Positions 40,058-49,074 of a stretch of DNA of 64,000 bases are shown piece after piece. Both the position numbers and the translations under genes were made by a program. Every line of letters starts with the position of its first letter. Position 1 is the first letter of the stretch. A model generated the notes under the pieces. That model worked only from the letters and a program-made list of their open reading frames with translations, did not search any database and was not told the origin of the DNA. The stretch is from Clostridioides difficile. GTDB lineage: Bacteria > Bacillota > Clostridia > Peptostreptococcales > Peptostreptococcaceae. Location: assembly GCF_001299635.1 (NCBI RefSeq), contig NZ_JRHN01000031.1, forward strand, positions 124,001 through 188,000, read 5' to 3'.

Positions 40058-41230
40058 ATGAGCAGAGTGATTTGGATTGTAATTGACAGTGTTGGGATAG
40101 GAGCGTTGCCTGATGCCGAAAAATTTGGAGACAGTAAGGATGTAAGTACTCTTGGAAATATATTTAAAGAATATCCAGATATACAAATTCCTAATATGAG
40201 AAAATTAGGCATAGGAAATATAGATGGTGTAGATTTTTTTGAAAGTATAAAAGAGCCAATAGGTTGTTTTGGAAAATGCAAGGAAATGTCTCAAGGAAAA
40301 GATACTACCACTGGTCATTGGGAAATGACTGGCATAATAGTTGACAAACCTTTTAAAACATTTGAACATGGATTTTCAAAAGAAATAATAGAAGAATTTG
40401 AGCAAAAAACTGGAAGAAAAGTAATAGGAAATAAACCAGCTTCAGGAACTGTAATAATTGATGAATATGGAGAACACCAAATAAAAACTGGAGATGTAAT
40501 AGTATACACTTCAGCTGATAGTGTATTTCAAATAGCTGCTAATGAAGAGATAATCCCACTAGAAGAACTTTACAATATGTGTAAAATAGCTAGGGAGATA
40601 ATGATGGGAGATAATGCAGTTGCTAGAGTAATTGCTAGACCATTTATAGGGAAGAAAACAGGTGAATTTGTTAGAACTTCAAACAGAAGAGACTATTCAT
40701 TAGACCCATTTGAACCAACAGTTCTTGATAATATAAAAGAGTCAGGGCTTGACGTTTTGGCAGTTGGAAAAATAGAAGATATTTTTAATGGAAAAGGGAT
40801 TACAGATGCTATCCATACTAAGAGTAATATGGATGGAGTAGATGAAACTTTAAATTATATGAAGCAAGAAAATAAAGGTCTGATATATTCAAATCTTGTC
40901 GATTTTGATTCTAAATATGGTCATAGAAGAGACCCAGAAGGATATAAGAAGGCCCTTGAAGAGTTTGACAGTAGACTTCCAGAAATAATGGATAATATGA
41001 GAGAAGATGACGTTCTTATAATCAATGCAGACCATGGAAATGACCCAACATATAAAGGTACAGACCATACAAGAGAATATATACCAGTTATGATTTATGG
41101 GAATAAAGTTAAAAAAGGATTTAATTTAGGAATAAAAGATACTTTTGCTGATATTGGAGCAACTGTTGCAGATATACTAGATGTAAAATTACCTAAACAT
41201 GGCTCAAGTTTTAAAAAAGAATTATTCTAA
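40058..41230 (+). CDS. deoB: Phosphopentomutase
   Basis: Interconverts (deoxy)ribose 1- and 5-phosphate in nucleoside salvage. 390 residues, alkaline phosphatase superfamily. N-terminal metal site IVIDSVGIGALPDA, phospho-Thr region GKDTTTGHWEM and C-terminal NADHGNDPT. AAGGAG site and ATG. First of three salvage enzymes in a row. Confidence 0.96.
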   Translation: MSRVIWIVIDSVGIGALPDAEKFGDSKDVSTLGNIFKEYPDIQIPNMRKLGIGNIDGVDFFESIKEPIGCFGKCKEMSQGKDTTTGHWEMTGIIVDKPFKTFEHGFSKEIIEEFEQKTGRKVIGNKPASGTVIIDEYGEHQIKTGDVIVYTSADSVFQIAANEEIIPLEELYNMCKIAREIMMGDNAVARVIARPFIGKKTGEFVRTSNRRDYSLDPFEPTVLDNIKESGLDVLAVGKIEDIFNGKGITDAIHTKSNMDGVDETLNYMKQENKGLIYSNLVDFDSKYGHRRDPEGYKKALEEFDSRLPEIMDNMREDDVLIINADHGNDPTYKGTDHTREYIPVMIYGNKVKKGFNLGIKDTFADIGATVADILDVKLPKHGSSFKKELF

Positions 41231-41285
41231 ATTAAGAGGTAAATAACAAATTAAAAAATTTAGCTTAATAGAATGGAGGGATTGG

Positions 41286-42098
41286 ATGTTTGAAAATATA
41301 GAGCAAAGTAACAAATTTATAAATTCCAAAATTAGTATAAAACCTAAAATTGGTCTGATATTAGGTTCTGGACTTGGGGATTTGGCAAATGATATAGAAG
41401 ATTCTGTTACAATTAAATATAGTGAAATTCCCAATTTCCCTGTGTCAACAGTAGAAGGACATGCTGGACAACTTGTTATTGGAAAGCTTGAAGGGAAAGA
41501 AGTAGTTGCTATGCAGGGGAGATTTCATTACTATGAAGGATATTCTCAAAAAGAAGCTACTTTTCCAGTAAGAGTTATGAAAGCTTTAGGTGTCGAAACT
41601 CTTATAGTAACCAATGCTGCTGGAGGCGTAAATAAAAAGTTTAAAGCAGGAGACTTGATGATTATAAGAGACCATATAAACTTTAGTGGAAGCAATCCAT
41701 TAGTAGGTAAAAATGATGATAGACTTGGAGCTAGATTTCCAGATATGTCAGATGCTTATTCTTCTAAATATATAGATATAGTCAAAGATTGTGCAAAGAA
41801 ATACAATATAGATGTAAAAGAAGGTGTTTATATGTTTTTTAGTGGGCCAAATTATGAAACACCAGCAGAAGTAAGAATGGCCCAAATATTAGGCGCTGAT
41901 GCTGTAGGAATGTCTACTGTTCCAGAAGTAATAGTAGCAGCACATTCTAATATTAGTGTTATTGGTATATCTTGTATAACTAATATGGCTGCTGGTATCT
42001 TAAATCAGCCATTAAGTCATGAGGAAGTAATACAAACTACTCAAAAAGTTAAATCAGAATTTATGAATTTAGTTAAGAGCACAGTAAAAAAATTATAA
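41286..42098 (+). CDS. punA: Purine-nucleoside phosphorylase
   Basis: Phosphorolysis of purine nucleosides. 270 residues, trimeric PNP family. LGSGLGDLA phosphate loop, VEGHAGQLV, MQGRFHYYEGY and TNAAGGVN are all present. ATG behind ATGGAGGG, 55 bases after deoB. Confidence 0.95.
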   Translation: MFENIEQSNKFINSKISIKPKIGLILGSGLGDLANDIEDSVTIKYSEIPNFPVSTVEGHAGQLVIGKLEGKEVVAMQGRFHYYEGYSQKEATFPVRVMKALGVETLIVTNAAGGVNKKFKAGDLMIIRDHINFSGSNPLVGKNDDRLGARFPDMSDAYSSKYIDIVKDCAKKYNIDVKEGVYMFFSGPNYETPAEVRMAQILGADAVGMSTVPEVIVAAHSNISVIGISCITNMAAGILNQPLSHEEVIQTTQKVKSEFMNLVKSTVKKL

Positions 42099-42160
42099 GT
42101 ATTTTGAGTGGATTTATAGTGAAATAGTTAATGTATTATTTGAAAAGAATTAATAAGAAG

Positions 42161-42205
42161 CTGTCTTGATATAGAAAGTTATTTCTAATGAAAGACAGTT
42201 TTTTT
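42161..42205 (+). terminator. Terminator after punA
   Basis: CTGTCTT (42161-42167) pairs with AAGACAG (42192-42198) and is followed by seven Ts. The loop is long (24 bases). Confidence 0.75.
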
Positions 42206-42284
42206 ATAATACTATAATATTTGAAAGTGTTTTGAAGTTTAATATTTATTCAAATTATTACAGATTAGAATGGAGATTTCAAGT

Positions 42285-43610
42285 ATGAGAATGTATGATA
42301 TTATAAAAAAGAAGAGAGATAAACTAGAACTTAGTAAAGAAGAAATACATTATTTTATAGAAAACTATTCAAAAGGGAATATACCCGATTATCAGGCTTC
42401 TGCACTATTAATGTCTATTTATCTAAATAAGATGAATAAACAAGAAACCGTGTATCTTACAGAAGCAATGATGCACTCTGGTGATATTATAAATCTATCA
42501 GGTATAGAGGGTATAAAGGTAGATAAGCATAGTACTGGTGGTGTTGGAGATAAGACTACCATAGCTCTTATACCTTTAGTTGCTTCATGTGGAGCACCAG
42601 TTGCAAAAATGTCTGGTAGAGGTCTTGGTCATACTGGTGGCACTATTGATAAATTGGAGTCTATACCAGGTTTTTCAACAGAGATGGATATAAATAAGTT
42701 TATTGATTCTGTAAATAACTCTAAAATAGCAGTATGTGGCCAAAGTGCAAAGGTAGCAATTGCAGATAAGAAAATATATGCACTTAGAGATGTTACAGCA
42801 ACTGTTGATAATATATCATTAATAGCATCTAGTGTAATGTCCAAAAAATTGTCCTCAGGAGCGGATGCAATTGTGCTAGATGTAAAAACTGGAGATGGAG
42901 CATTTATGAAGACTTTAGAAGAGTCTTTTGAATTAGCTAAATCTATGGTTGATATAGGTACTGGTATGAACAAAGATACAATAGGGATTGTAACAGATAT
43001 GGATGAACCTTTAGGTTTTGCAATAGGAAATTCTTTAGAAGTTATAGAAGCAATTGAAACTTTAAAAGGAAATGGCCCTAAAGACCTTGTTGAACTATGT
43101 GAAGTATTAGGAGCATATATGTTAGTTTTATCAAAGGTTGCACATGATTTTGATGATGGTATTGAAAAGATAAGAGAATCTATAAAATCTGGAAGTGCTA
43201 TACAGAAACTTAAAGAATTTATAGAAAATCAAGGCGGAAATAAAAATATAGTAGATGATTATTCTTTATTCAAAAAACCAAAGTATAAACATCCAGTTAA
43301 ATCAAACAAATCAGGTTATATAAGTAAAATTAAGGCTGAAGAAGTTGGTTTATCAGCAATGATTCTTGGAGCAGGTAGAGAGACTAAGGCGGATATTTTG
43401 GATTTATCAGCAGGGATAGTCTTAGAAAAGAAAGTTGGAGATTATGTAAATGAAGGTGAAGTTTTAGCATATTTGTATTATGATGATGAACAAAAGTTTT
43501 TATTAGCAAAAGACAAATTTGTTAATTCATATTCGATTGTAGATGAAAAAATAGAAAAAAATAAATTAATATATGGTATCGTAACACAGTGTGGAATTAA
43601 AAAGTTTTAG
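42285..43610 (+). CDS. pdp: Pyrimidine-nucleoside phosphorylase
   Basis: Phosphorolysis of uridine and thymidine. 441 residues. KHSTGGVGDKTT is the phosphate-binding signature; SGRGLGHTGGT follows. The ATG at 42285 is chosen because TGGAGAT lies upstream; the ATG at 42270 is part of that site. It completes a deoB-punA-pdp salvage set but has its own terminator. Confidence 0.93.
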   Translation: MRMYDIIKKKRDKLELSKEEIHYFIENYSKGNIPDYQASALLMSIYLNKMNKQETVYLTEAMMHSGDIINLSGIEGIKVDKHSTGGVGDKTTIALIPLVASCGAPVAKMSGRGLGHTGGTIDKLESIPGFSTEMDINKFIDSVNNSKIAVCGQSAKVAIADKKIYALRDVTATVDNISLIASSVMSKKLSSGADAIVLDVKTGDGAFMKTLEESFELAKSMVDIGTGMNKDTIGIVTDMDEPLGFAIGNSLEVIEAIETLKGNGPKDLVELCEVLGAYMLVLSKVAHDFDDGIEKIRESIKSGSAIQKLKEFIENQGGNKNIVDDYSLFKKPKYKHPVKSNKSGYISKIKAEEVGLSAMILGAGRETKADILDLSAGIVLEKKVGDYVNEGEVLAYLYYDDEQKFLLAKDKFVNSYSIVDEKIEKNKLIYGIVTQCGIKKF

Positions 43611-43637
43611 AAAATTTTAGAAAAGTGATTATAAAAG

Positions 43638-43672
43638 ACCTAACATGTCAAAAATAGTGTTAGGTTTTTTAT
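43638..43672 (+). terminator. Terminator after pdp
   Basis: CCTAACA and TGTTAGG form a 7-bp stem with a 12-base loop, followed by six Ts. Confidence 0.85.
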
Positions 43673-43776
43673 TTTTTTGATATATAAATAAGTTTATTCT
43701 ACAAGATGATTGAAAATTACAGTATCTAGATTTATAATAGAAAATGGATAAATATACATAAGGAGTAGATTATATT

Positions 43777-44856
43777 ATGAATTTTAAAGAAAATAGATTA
43801 AAAATAGCAGCATTAATAATTGTTATTTTAATTATCTTAGCAGGGGTGTTTATATCCATGCAAATAGGTCCTTATAATAAAAATAACAAGAATGATGTAA
43901 TTATTGATATTCCAAGTGGAGCATCTGTCGGAAAAATATCTGACATATTATATGAAAATAAATTAATAAAAAATGAACTATTATTTAAACTCCTGGTAAA
44001 GGTTAGTAATAAAGCTCCATCCATAAAATCAGGAACATATTTACTTAACCAATCGTACTCAAATAATGATATAATAACTCTTTTGGTTTCAGGTAAAATA
44101 TATCAGGATGGTGTAAAAATTACTGTTCCAGAGGGTGCTACATCCAAAGAAATTATAGCGATGTTAGTGAATAAAAATTTAGGAGATAAAGCTACTTTTG
44201 AAAATTTAATAAAAAAACCTCAAGAATTTTATGATAAATTTGTGTACTTGAAGGAGGATGGAATAACTTCTTTAGAAGGATTCTTATATCCAGAAACTTA
44301 TTATTTTAATTCGAAAAAACAATCAGAAAAAGACATTTTAAGTGAAATGTTAAAGGTATTTGATAGTAAATATACGGACAAGCTTAAAAATAAGCAAAAA
44401 GAATTAAAGATGACTCTTCAAGAAGTAATGGAAATGGCTTCAATAATCGAGAAAGAAGCAGTACTTGATAAAGATAGACCAATAATAGCAAGTGTATTTT
44501 ATAATAGACTTAAAGTAGGTATGCCTCTTCAATCAGATGCGACAATACAATATATATTTGAAGAGAGAAAGAAAATTGTAACATATGATGATTTAAAAAT
44601 TGATTCACCATATAATAGTTATAAAAATAAAGGTTTACCTCCTACACCAATATCAAATCCTGGTATAAAATCTATTGAAGCTGCACTATATCCAGATAAA
44701 ACTGATTATCTGTATTTTGTAGCTAAGATTGATGGTGGGAATAACTATAGTACAAACTACCAAGACCATTTAAAATATGTCAAAGAATATAAAGAAGCGA
44801 GAGATAAACAGGACAAAGATACAAAAACAACAAATAAAGAAAATACAAAAAAATAA
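43777..44856 (+). CDS. mltG: Endolytic transglycosylase MltG
   Basis: Cleaves nascent glycan strands of peptidoglycan. 359 residues. One membrane helix at about 10-28, a LysM-like part, and a YceG domain with the catalytic Glu in ASIIEKEAV and the conserved LPPTPISNPG. Same order as B. subtilis yrrL before yrrM-yrrO. Confidence 0.92.
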   Translation: MNFKENRLKIAALIIVILIILAGVFISMQIGPYNKNNKNDVIIDIPSGASVGKISDILYENKLIKNELLFKLLVKVSNKAPSIKSGTYLLNQSYSNNDIITLLVSGKIYQDGVKITVPEGATSKEIIAMLVNKNLGDKATFENLIKKPQEFYDKFVYLKEDGITSLEGFLYPETYYFNSKKQSEKDILSEMLKVFDSKYTDKLKNKQKELKMTLQEVMEMASIIEKEAVLDKDRPIIASVFYNRLKVGMPLQSDATIQYIFEERKKIVTYDDLKIDSPYNSYKNKGLPPTPISNPGIKSIEAALYPDKTDYLYFVAKIDGGNNYSTNYQDHLKYVKEYKEARDKQDKDTKTTNKENTKK

Positions 44857-44871
44857 ACAATGATTATAAAA

Positions 44872-44906
44872 AGTCTAACAGGGTAAAAATAATGTTGGGC
44901 TTTTTT
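44872..44906 (+). terminator. Terminator after mltG
   Basis: AGTCTAAC pairs with GTTGGGCT (two G-T) around a 14-base loop, followed by Ts. Confidence 0.75.
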
Positions 44907-45027
44907 ATTGAAAATTGTTATTCTTAGATTTATAATAAAGAAAGTGTAAACATATATAACAATATGAATTTAAAAAATAATAAATTAAGACAATGTTTTA
45001 ATATTTATTATTTTAGGGAGTGTTTTT

Positions 45028-45702
45028 ATGAGTAATATAGTTAATGACTTAGTTGAAGATTATATAAGAGTGACATTAAAAGAAAAAGAAGGACTTTTAA
45101 AAGACTTAGAAATTTATGCAGAGGAAAATAGCGTTCCTATAATACATAAAGAAGTCTCAGATTTATTAAAAGTCTTATTAAAGATTCAAAAGCCAAAGAG
45201 AGTTTTAGAAGTAGGATGTGCAATTGGTTATTCTTCTATTTTTTTTGCAACTATTATAGGAAAAGATGCAGATATAATAACTGTTGAAAGAAATGAAAAA
45301 ATGATAGAAAAAGCAAAAGTAAATATAAAATTAGCTGGATTTGACGATAACATAACTATACTAGAAGGAGATGCAGAAGAAAAACTTAGTCAAGTCCAAG
45401 GTGAATTTGACCTTATATTTATAGATGCAGCTAAAGGTCAATATAAGTTGTTCTTTGATTTAGTTATAGATAAATTAAAAGATGGTGGACTTTTAGTATC
45501 TGATAATATTTTATATAAGGGTATGGTTGCACATGATGATTTCGTTATAAGAAGAAAGAAAACCATAGTAAAAAGAATGAGAAATTATTTAGATTATATA
45601 TGTAATTGTGACTATTTAAGTACATCATTAATACCAATAGGTGATGGTGTAGCACTAAGTTATAAAGAAAGTAAAAGAGGTGACGTAGATGGAATTAAAT
45701 AA
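45028..45702 (+). CDS. trmR: SAM-dependent O-methyltransferase, TrmR-like (tRNA 5-hydroxyuridine)
   Basis: 224 residues, class I methyltransferase of the COMT-like family 3. SAM loop VLEVGCAIGYSSIF, then ITVERNEK, and FIDAAKGQY with the metal-binding Asp. In B. subtilis the equivalent gene (yrrM) methylates ho5U34 to mo5U34 in tRNA. Direct overlap with the U32 hydroxylation gene supports the same role here. Confidence 0.85.
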   Translation: MSNIVNDLVEDYIRVTLKEKEGLLKDLEIYAEENSVPIIHKEVSDLLKVLLKIQKPKRVLEVGCAIGYSSIFFATIIGKDADIITVERNEKMIEKAKVNIKLAGFDDNITILEGDAEEKLSQVQGEFDLIFIDAAKGQYKLFFDLVIDKLKDGGLLVSDNILYKGMVAHDDFVIRRKKTIVKRMRNYLDYICNCDYLSTSLIPIGDGVALSYKESKRGDVDGIK

Positions 45703-46936
45703 AGTTGAACTTTTAGCTCCAGCAGGTGATTTGGAGAGATTAAAAATAGCTATAACATATGGAGCAGATGCTGTTTATATAGGTGGAGAAATTTTTGGAA
45801 TGAGGTCTGCTGCAAAGAATTTTAGTAAGGAAGATATGGCAGAAGGAGTAGCTTTTGCACATGAAAGAGGAAAAAAAGTATTTGTAACAGTAAATATAAT
45901 ACCTCATAATGAAGATTTTCTACAATTAGAAGATTATTTATTGGAATTAGAAGAGATAGGAATAGATGCAGTCATAATAGCTGACCCAGGAGTTCTTAGT
46001 GTTATTAAAAAAGTAATTCCAAATATGGAAATACATTTAAGTACACAAGCAAATACAACTAACTATTTAAGTGCAAAATTTTGGTATGAGCATGGAATAA
46101 AAAGAGTTGTGGTGGCAAGAGAATTATCTTTTGATGAAATATCTGAGATAAGAGCAAAGACACCTTTAGACATGGATATAGAAGCATTTATGCATGGAGC
46201 TATGTGTATCTCTTATTCTGGAAGATGTCTAATAAGTAATTATATGACTGGAAGAGATGCAAATAAAGGTTCTTGTGCTCAGTCTTGTAGATGGCAATAT
46301 CATTTAGTAGAAGAAAAAAGACCTGGTGAGTATTTCCCAATATATGAAGATGAAAGAGGAACGTTCTTCTTTAATTCAAAAGATTTATGTATGATAGAGT
46401 ATATACCAGAATTAATCAAATCTGGTATAACAAGTTTAAAGATAGAAGGTAGAATGAAGACTTCATACTATGTAGCTACTGTTGTAAGAGCATACAGAAT
46501 GGCAATAGATGAATTTTATAAAGACCCAGAAAACTGGAAATTCAATCCAATGTGGATGGAAGAATTAAAAAAAGGTAGCCATAGACATTTTACATCAGGT
46601 TTTTACTTGAATAAACCAACAACAGAAGACCAAAATTATCAGTCAGCATCATATGTTAGAAACTATGATTTTATAGGTATAGTTAGAGAAACAGAAGATG
46701 AAGATGGTCTTGTTGTAGTTGAGCAAAGAAATAAAATGTGTGTTGGTGATGAAATAGAGGTCATGGGACCATATAAAGAAACTATGTTCACTAAAATTGA
46801 AGAAATGTATAATGAAGAAGGAGAAGCTATAGAGTCAGCTCCTCATCCTAGACAAATAGTTAAATTAAAACTATCAGTAAAAGTTGGTAAGGATTATATG
46901 CTTAGAAAAGTTATAGAAGAGAAGGTTGAAGAATAA
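45689..46936 (+). CDS. trhP: Peptidase U32-family tRNA hydroxylation protein, TrhP-like
   Basis: 415 residues. U32 signature region EAFMHGAMCISYSGRCL followed by GSCAQSCRW, giving four Cys that bind an iron-sulfur cluster in the family. E. coli TrhP and Bacillus YrrN/YrrO form ho5U34 from prephenate. Bacillus needs two paralogues; only one is present here. The 5' end overlaps trmR by 14 bases. Confidence 0.88.
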   Translation: MELNKVELLAPAGDLERLKIAITYGADAVYIGGEIFGMRSAAKNFSKEDMAEGVAFAHERGKKVFVTVNIIPHNEDFLQLEDYLLELEEIGIDAVIIADPGVLSVIKKVIPNMEIHLSTQANTTNYLSAKFWYEHGIKRVVVARELSFDEISEIRAKTPLDMDIEAFMHGAMCISYSGRCLISNYMTGRDANKGSCAQSCRWQYHLVEEKRPGEYFPIYEDERGTFFFNSKDLCMIEYIPELIKSGITSLKIEGRMKTSYYVATVVRAYRMAIDEFYKDPENWKFNPMWMEELKKGSHRHFTSGFYLNKPTTEDQNYQSASYVRNYDFIGIVRETEDEDGLVVVEQRNKMCVGDEIEVMGPYKETMFTKIEEMYNEEGEAIESAPHPRQIVKLKLSVKVGKDYMLRKVIEEKVEE

Positions 46937-46962
46937 TAAAAATTTGATAAAGATAGTATTAG

Positions 46963-47000
46963 CCCCTTAGAAATTGTCAATAATGAAATTATCTAAGGGG
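46963..47000 (+). promoter_or_regulatory. Hairpin that sequesters the ribosome site of the PBP gene
   Basis: CCCCTTAGA (46963-46971) is the exact reverse complement of TCTAAGGGG (46992-47000). The right arm contains the AAGGGGTG ribosome site of the next gene, whose ATG is at 47008. No T run follows, so it is more likely translational control than a terminator. Confidence 0.6.
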
Positions 47001-47007
47001 TGATTTC

Positions 47008-48672
47008 ATGTCAAAAAAGAAGACTCCATTTTTGAAAAAAGTGGGAAAGAGAAGCTGGTATATATTTACTATAATTTTGATAATTTATAGTGCTTTAATT
47101 TATAGACTAGTTGATATACAAGTATTAAAAGGTGATAAATACAAACAGAGTGTAGAATCGCAAAGTGTTGAGAAAGTAGAGTTAAATAGTGGAAGAGGAA
47201 TAATTTATGATAGAAATAACAAAAAACTTACAGATACAAGTAAAACTCAGGTATTGGTGGTTGAAAAGGAAAAATTAAATAATAACTATAAGATTTTAGA
47301 GCTGGTTAAGAAGGCTACTAAGATGAAAGATTTGGATATATATAAAGCTATACAAGAACAATTAACACATCCTATAATACAGATTCAGGCTAAAGATATC
47401 GATAATAGAATGAAAAAAGAGCTTGAGAAAAATGGAATAATGATAGAAGAAAAAACTATGCGATATTCAAAAGATGGTTTATTGTCACATACAATAGGAT
47501 ATATAAAAGAGGATGATAAGTCAGGACAAGCAGGAATCGAGAAAAGTATGGACAGTGTGCTTAGAAATTCAAATGAAAAGTATATAAGTGCTTTTAAAGC
47601 TGGAGATGCAGGAAATGAAAAATCTCTAAACATACTAAAGGGAAGTGTAAAAACTATTGATGATAAGGCTAAAGATAGACATCTAAAAACTACAATTGAT
47701 TATGATATTCAGAAAAAATTAGAACAGATACTAGATAAAGAAGAAAACCCTACAGCAGTGGTAATTTCAGAAGCTTCTACAGGTGAAATTCTTGCAATGT
47801 GTTCTAGACCTAATTTTGACCAAAATGATATATCAAAAAGTTTGAAAGGAAAAAATGGAGAATTTGAAAATAGAGTTATAAAGGCTACATATCCACCAGG
47901 GTCTGTATTTAAGATGGTAGTTTTATTTTCTGCACTTGAAAATGGTGTTGTAGATGAGAACTATACTTATAACTGTACAGGAAAGACTAAAGTTGGAAAT
48001 ACTAATGAAATATTACGATGTAATAAAATAAATGGTCATGGTTTCCAAAATTTAAGACAAACTTTTTCTAATTCATGTAATCCTGCATTTTTAGATATAG
48101 CTATGAAACTTGGCAAAGAAAAGATACTTAAATCTGCTGAAAGACTGCATTTATTTGAAAAGGTTGATATTGGTCTTGATGAAGAAAAAGTTAGAGAAGC
48201 TCCCAAAAACATATCAATACGAAATTTAGCTATAGGACAAGAAAATATAGAATTTACACCACTTCAAATAAATCAAATGACTCAAATAATGGCTAATAAT
48301 GGAACATTCAAACCATTATATTTATATAAAAGTATTGTGGATAATAATATGAATACAATAAAAACTTATAAGTCTTCAAAAAAGGAAGAACTGATTTCTC
48401 CTTATGTGTGTACACAAGTTAAAGAGATTATGAAGTCTGTGTCTAAGGATGGTACAGCTAAAGACTTAAAGGATTTAGAAGGTGGATGTGGAGTTAAAAC
48501 TGGTACAGCTCAAAGTAGTTTAAATAAAAAAGCAATAGACCATGGATGGATAACTGGATTTTATCCTGAAGAAAGACCTAAGTATGTAATAACTGTGTTA
48601 GTAGAAGGAACTCAAAAAGGAAGTAAATCTGCAATACCTATATTTAAAGAAATATGTGAAAGCATACAATAA
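47008..48672 (+). CDS. Class B penicillin-binding protein (transpeptidase)
   Basis: Crosslinks peptidoglycan stems. 554 residues. Membrane helix at 18-36, dimerisation region with SGRGIIYDRN (61-70), and a transpeptidase domain with Ser299-x-x-Lys302 (PGSVFK), Ser356-Cys-Asn358 and Lys497-Thr-Gly499. No PASTA domains, so it is not a SpoVD-type protein with C-terminal PASTA. I recall this locus as CD1229 (PBP3) in strain 630. Convergent with the sigK 3' part. Confidence 0.9.
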   Translation: MSKKKTPFLKKVGKRSWYIFTIILIIYSALIYRLVDIQVLKGDKYKQSVESQSVEKVELNSGRGIIYDRNNKKLTDTSKTQVLVVEKEKLNNNYKILELVKKATKMKDLDIYKAIQEQLTHPIIQIQAKDIDNRMKKELEKNGIMIEEKTMRYSKDGLLSHTIGYIKEDDKSGQAGIEKSMDSVLRNSNEKYISAFKAGDAGNEKSLNILKGSVKTIDDKAKDRHLKTTIDYDIQKKLEQILDKEENPTAVVISEASTGEILAMCSRPNFDQNDISKSLKGKNGEFENRVIKATYPPGSVFKMVVLFSALENGVVDENYTYNCTGKTKVGNTNEILRCNKINGHGFQNLRQTFSNSCNPAFLDIAMKLGKEKILKSAERLHLFEKVDIGLDEEKVREAPKNISIRNLAIGQENIEFTPLQINQMTQIMANNGTFKPLYLYKSIVDNNMNTIKTYKSSKKEELISPYVCTQVKEIMKSVSKDGTAKDLKDLEGGCGVKTGTAQSSLNKKAIDHGWITGFYPEERPKYVITVLVEGTQKGSKSAIPIFKEICESIQ

Positions 48673-48692
48673 AATTATATATTATAAAATTT

Positions 48693-48752
48693 AAGGATAT
48701 ATCGTAATTTTTAGATTAAAGACTATGTCTAATACTATTACGATATATCCTT
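48693..48752. terminator. Bidirectional terminator between PBP and sigK
   Basis: AAGGATATATCGTAAT (48693-48708) and ATTACGATATATCCTT (48737-48752) are exact reverse complements, a 16-bp stem with a 28-base loop and T/A flanks on both sides. Confidence 0.85.
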
Positions 48753-48767
48753 TTAAAAATTATAATA

Positions 48768-49048
48768 TTAACTTTCTTGAACAAGCTCTTTTTCTAGTTT
48801 TTTAAGAGCTTTTTTTTCGATTCTAGATACATATGACCTCGATATATCGAGTTTTTGTGCAATTTCTCTTTGCGTTTTATACCCATAAGGAGTTAACCCA
48901 TATCTTAACTGTACAATTTCTCTTTCTCTAGGAGTAAGAATTTTGTTTAGTTGCTCATAAAGTTTTCCGACTTGAACTTTTAGCTCAACCTCATCAAGAA
49001 CATGGTTAGCTTCTGTACCAAGTATATCTAAAAGACTTATTTCATTAC
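48768..49048 (-). CDS. sigK: sigma-K, C-terminal part (split by skin element)
   Basis: Residues after the junction encode sigma region 4: LTPREREIVQLRYGL, then the helix-turn-helix KTQREIAQKLDISRSYVSRIEKKA. From the core repeat it contributes the shared Asn-Glu-Ile codons plus 89 residues. The frame is open to a GTG at 49052, but those codons belong to the element. After excision it joins the 5' part at 57141 in frame. Sigma-K drives late mother-cell genes for coat and lysis. Confidence 0.95.
49037..49048. repeat. Skin attachment core, sigK 3' side
   Basis: TTATTTCATTAC, identical to 57141-57152. On the minus strand it reads GTAATGAAATAA, coding Asn-Glu-Ile in sigK. Flanks differ outside the 12 bases. 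Confidence 0.85.
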
Positions 49049-49074
49049 ACACTACGCTTTATATGTTATTAATA

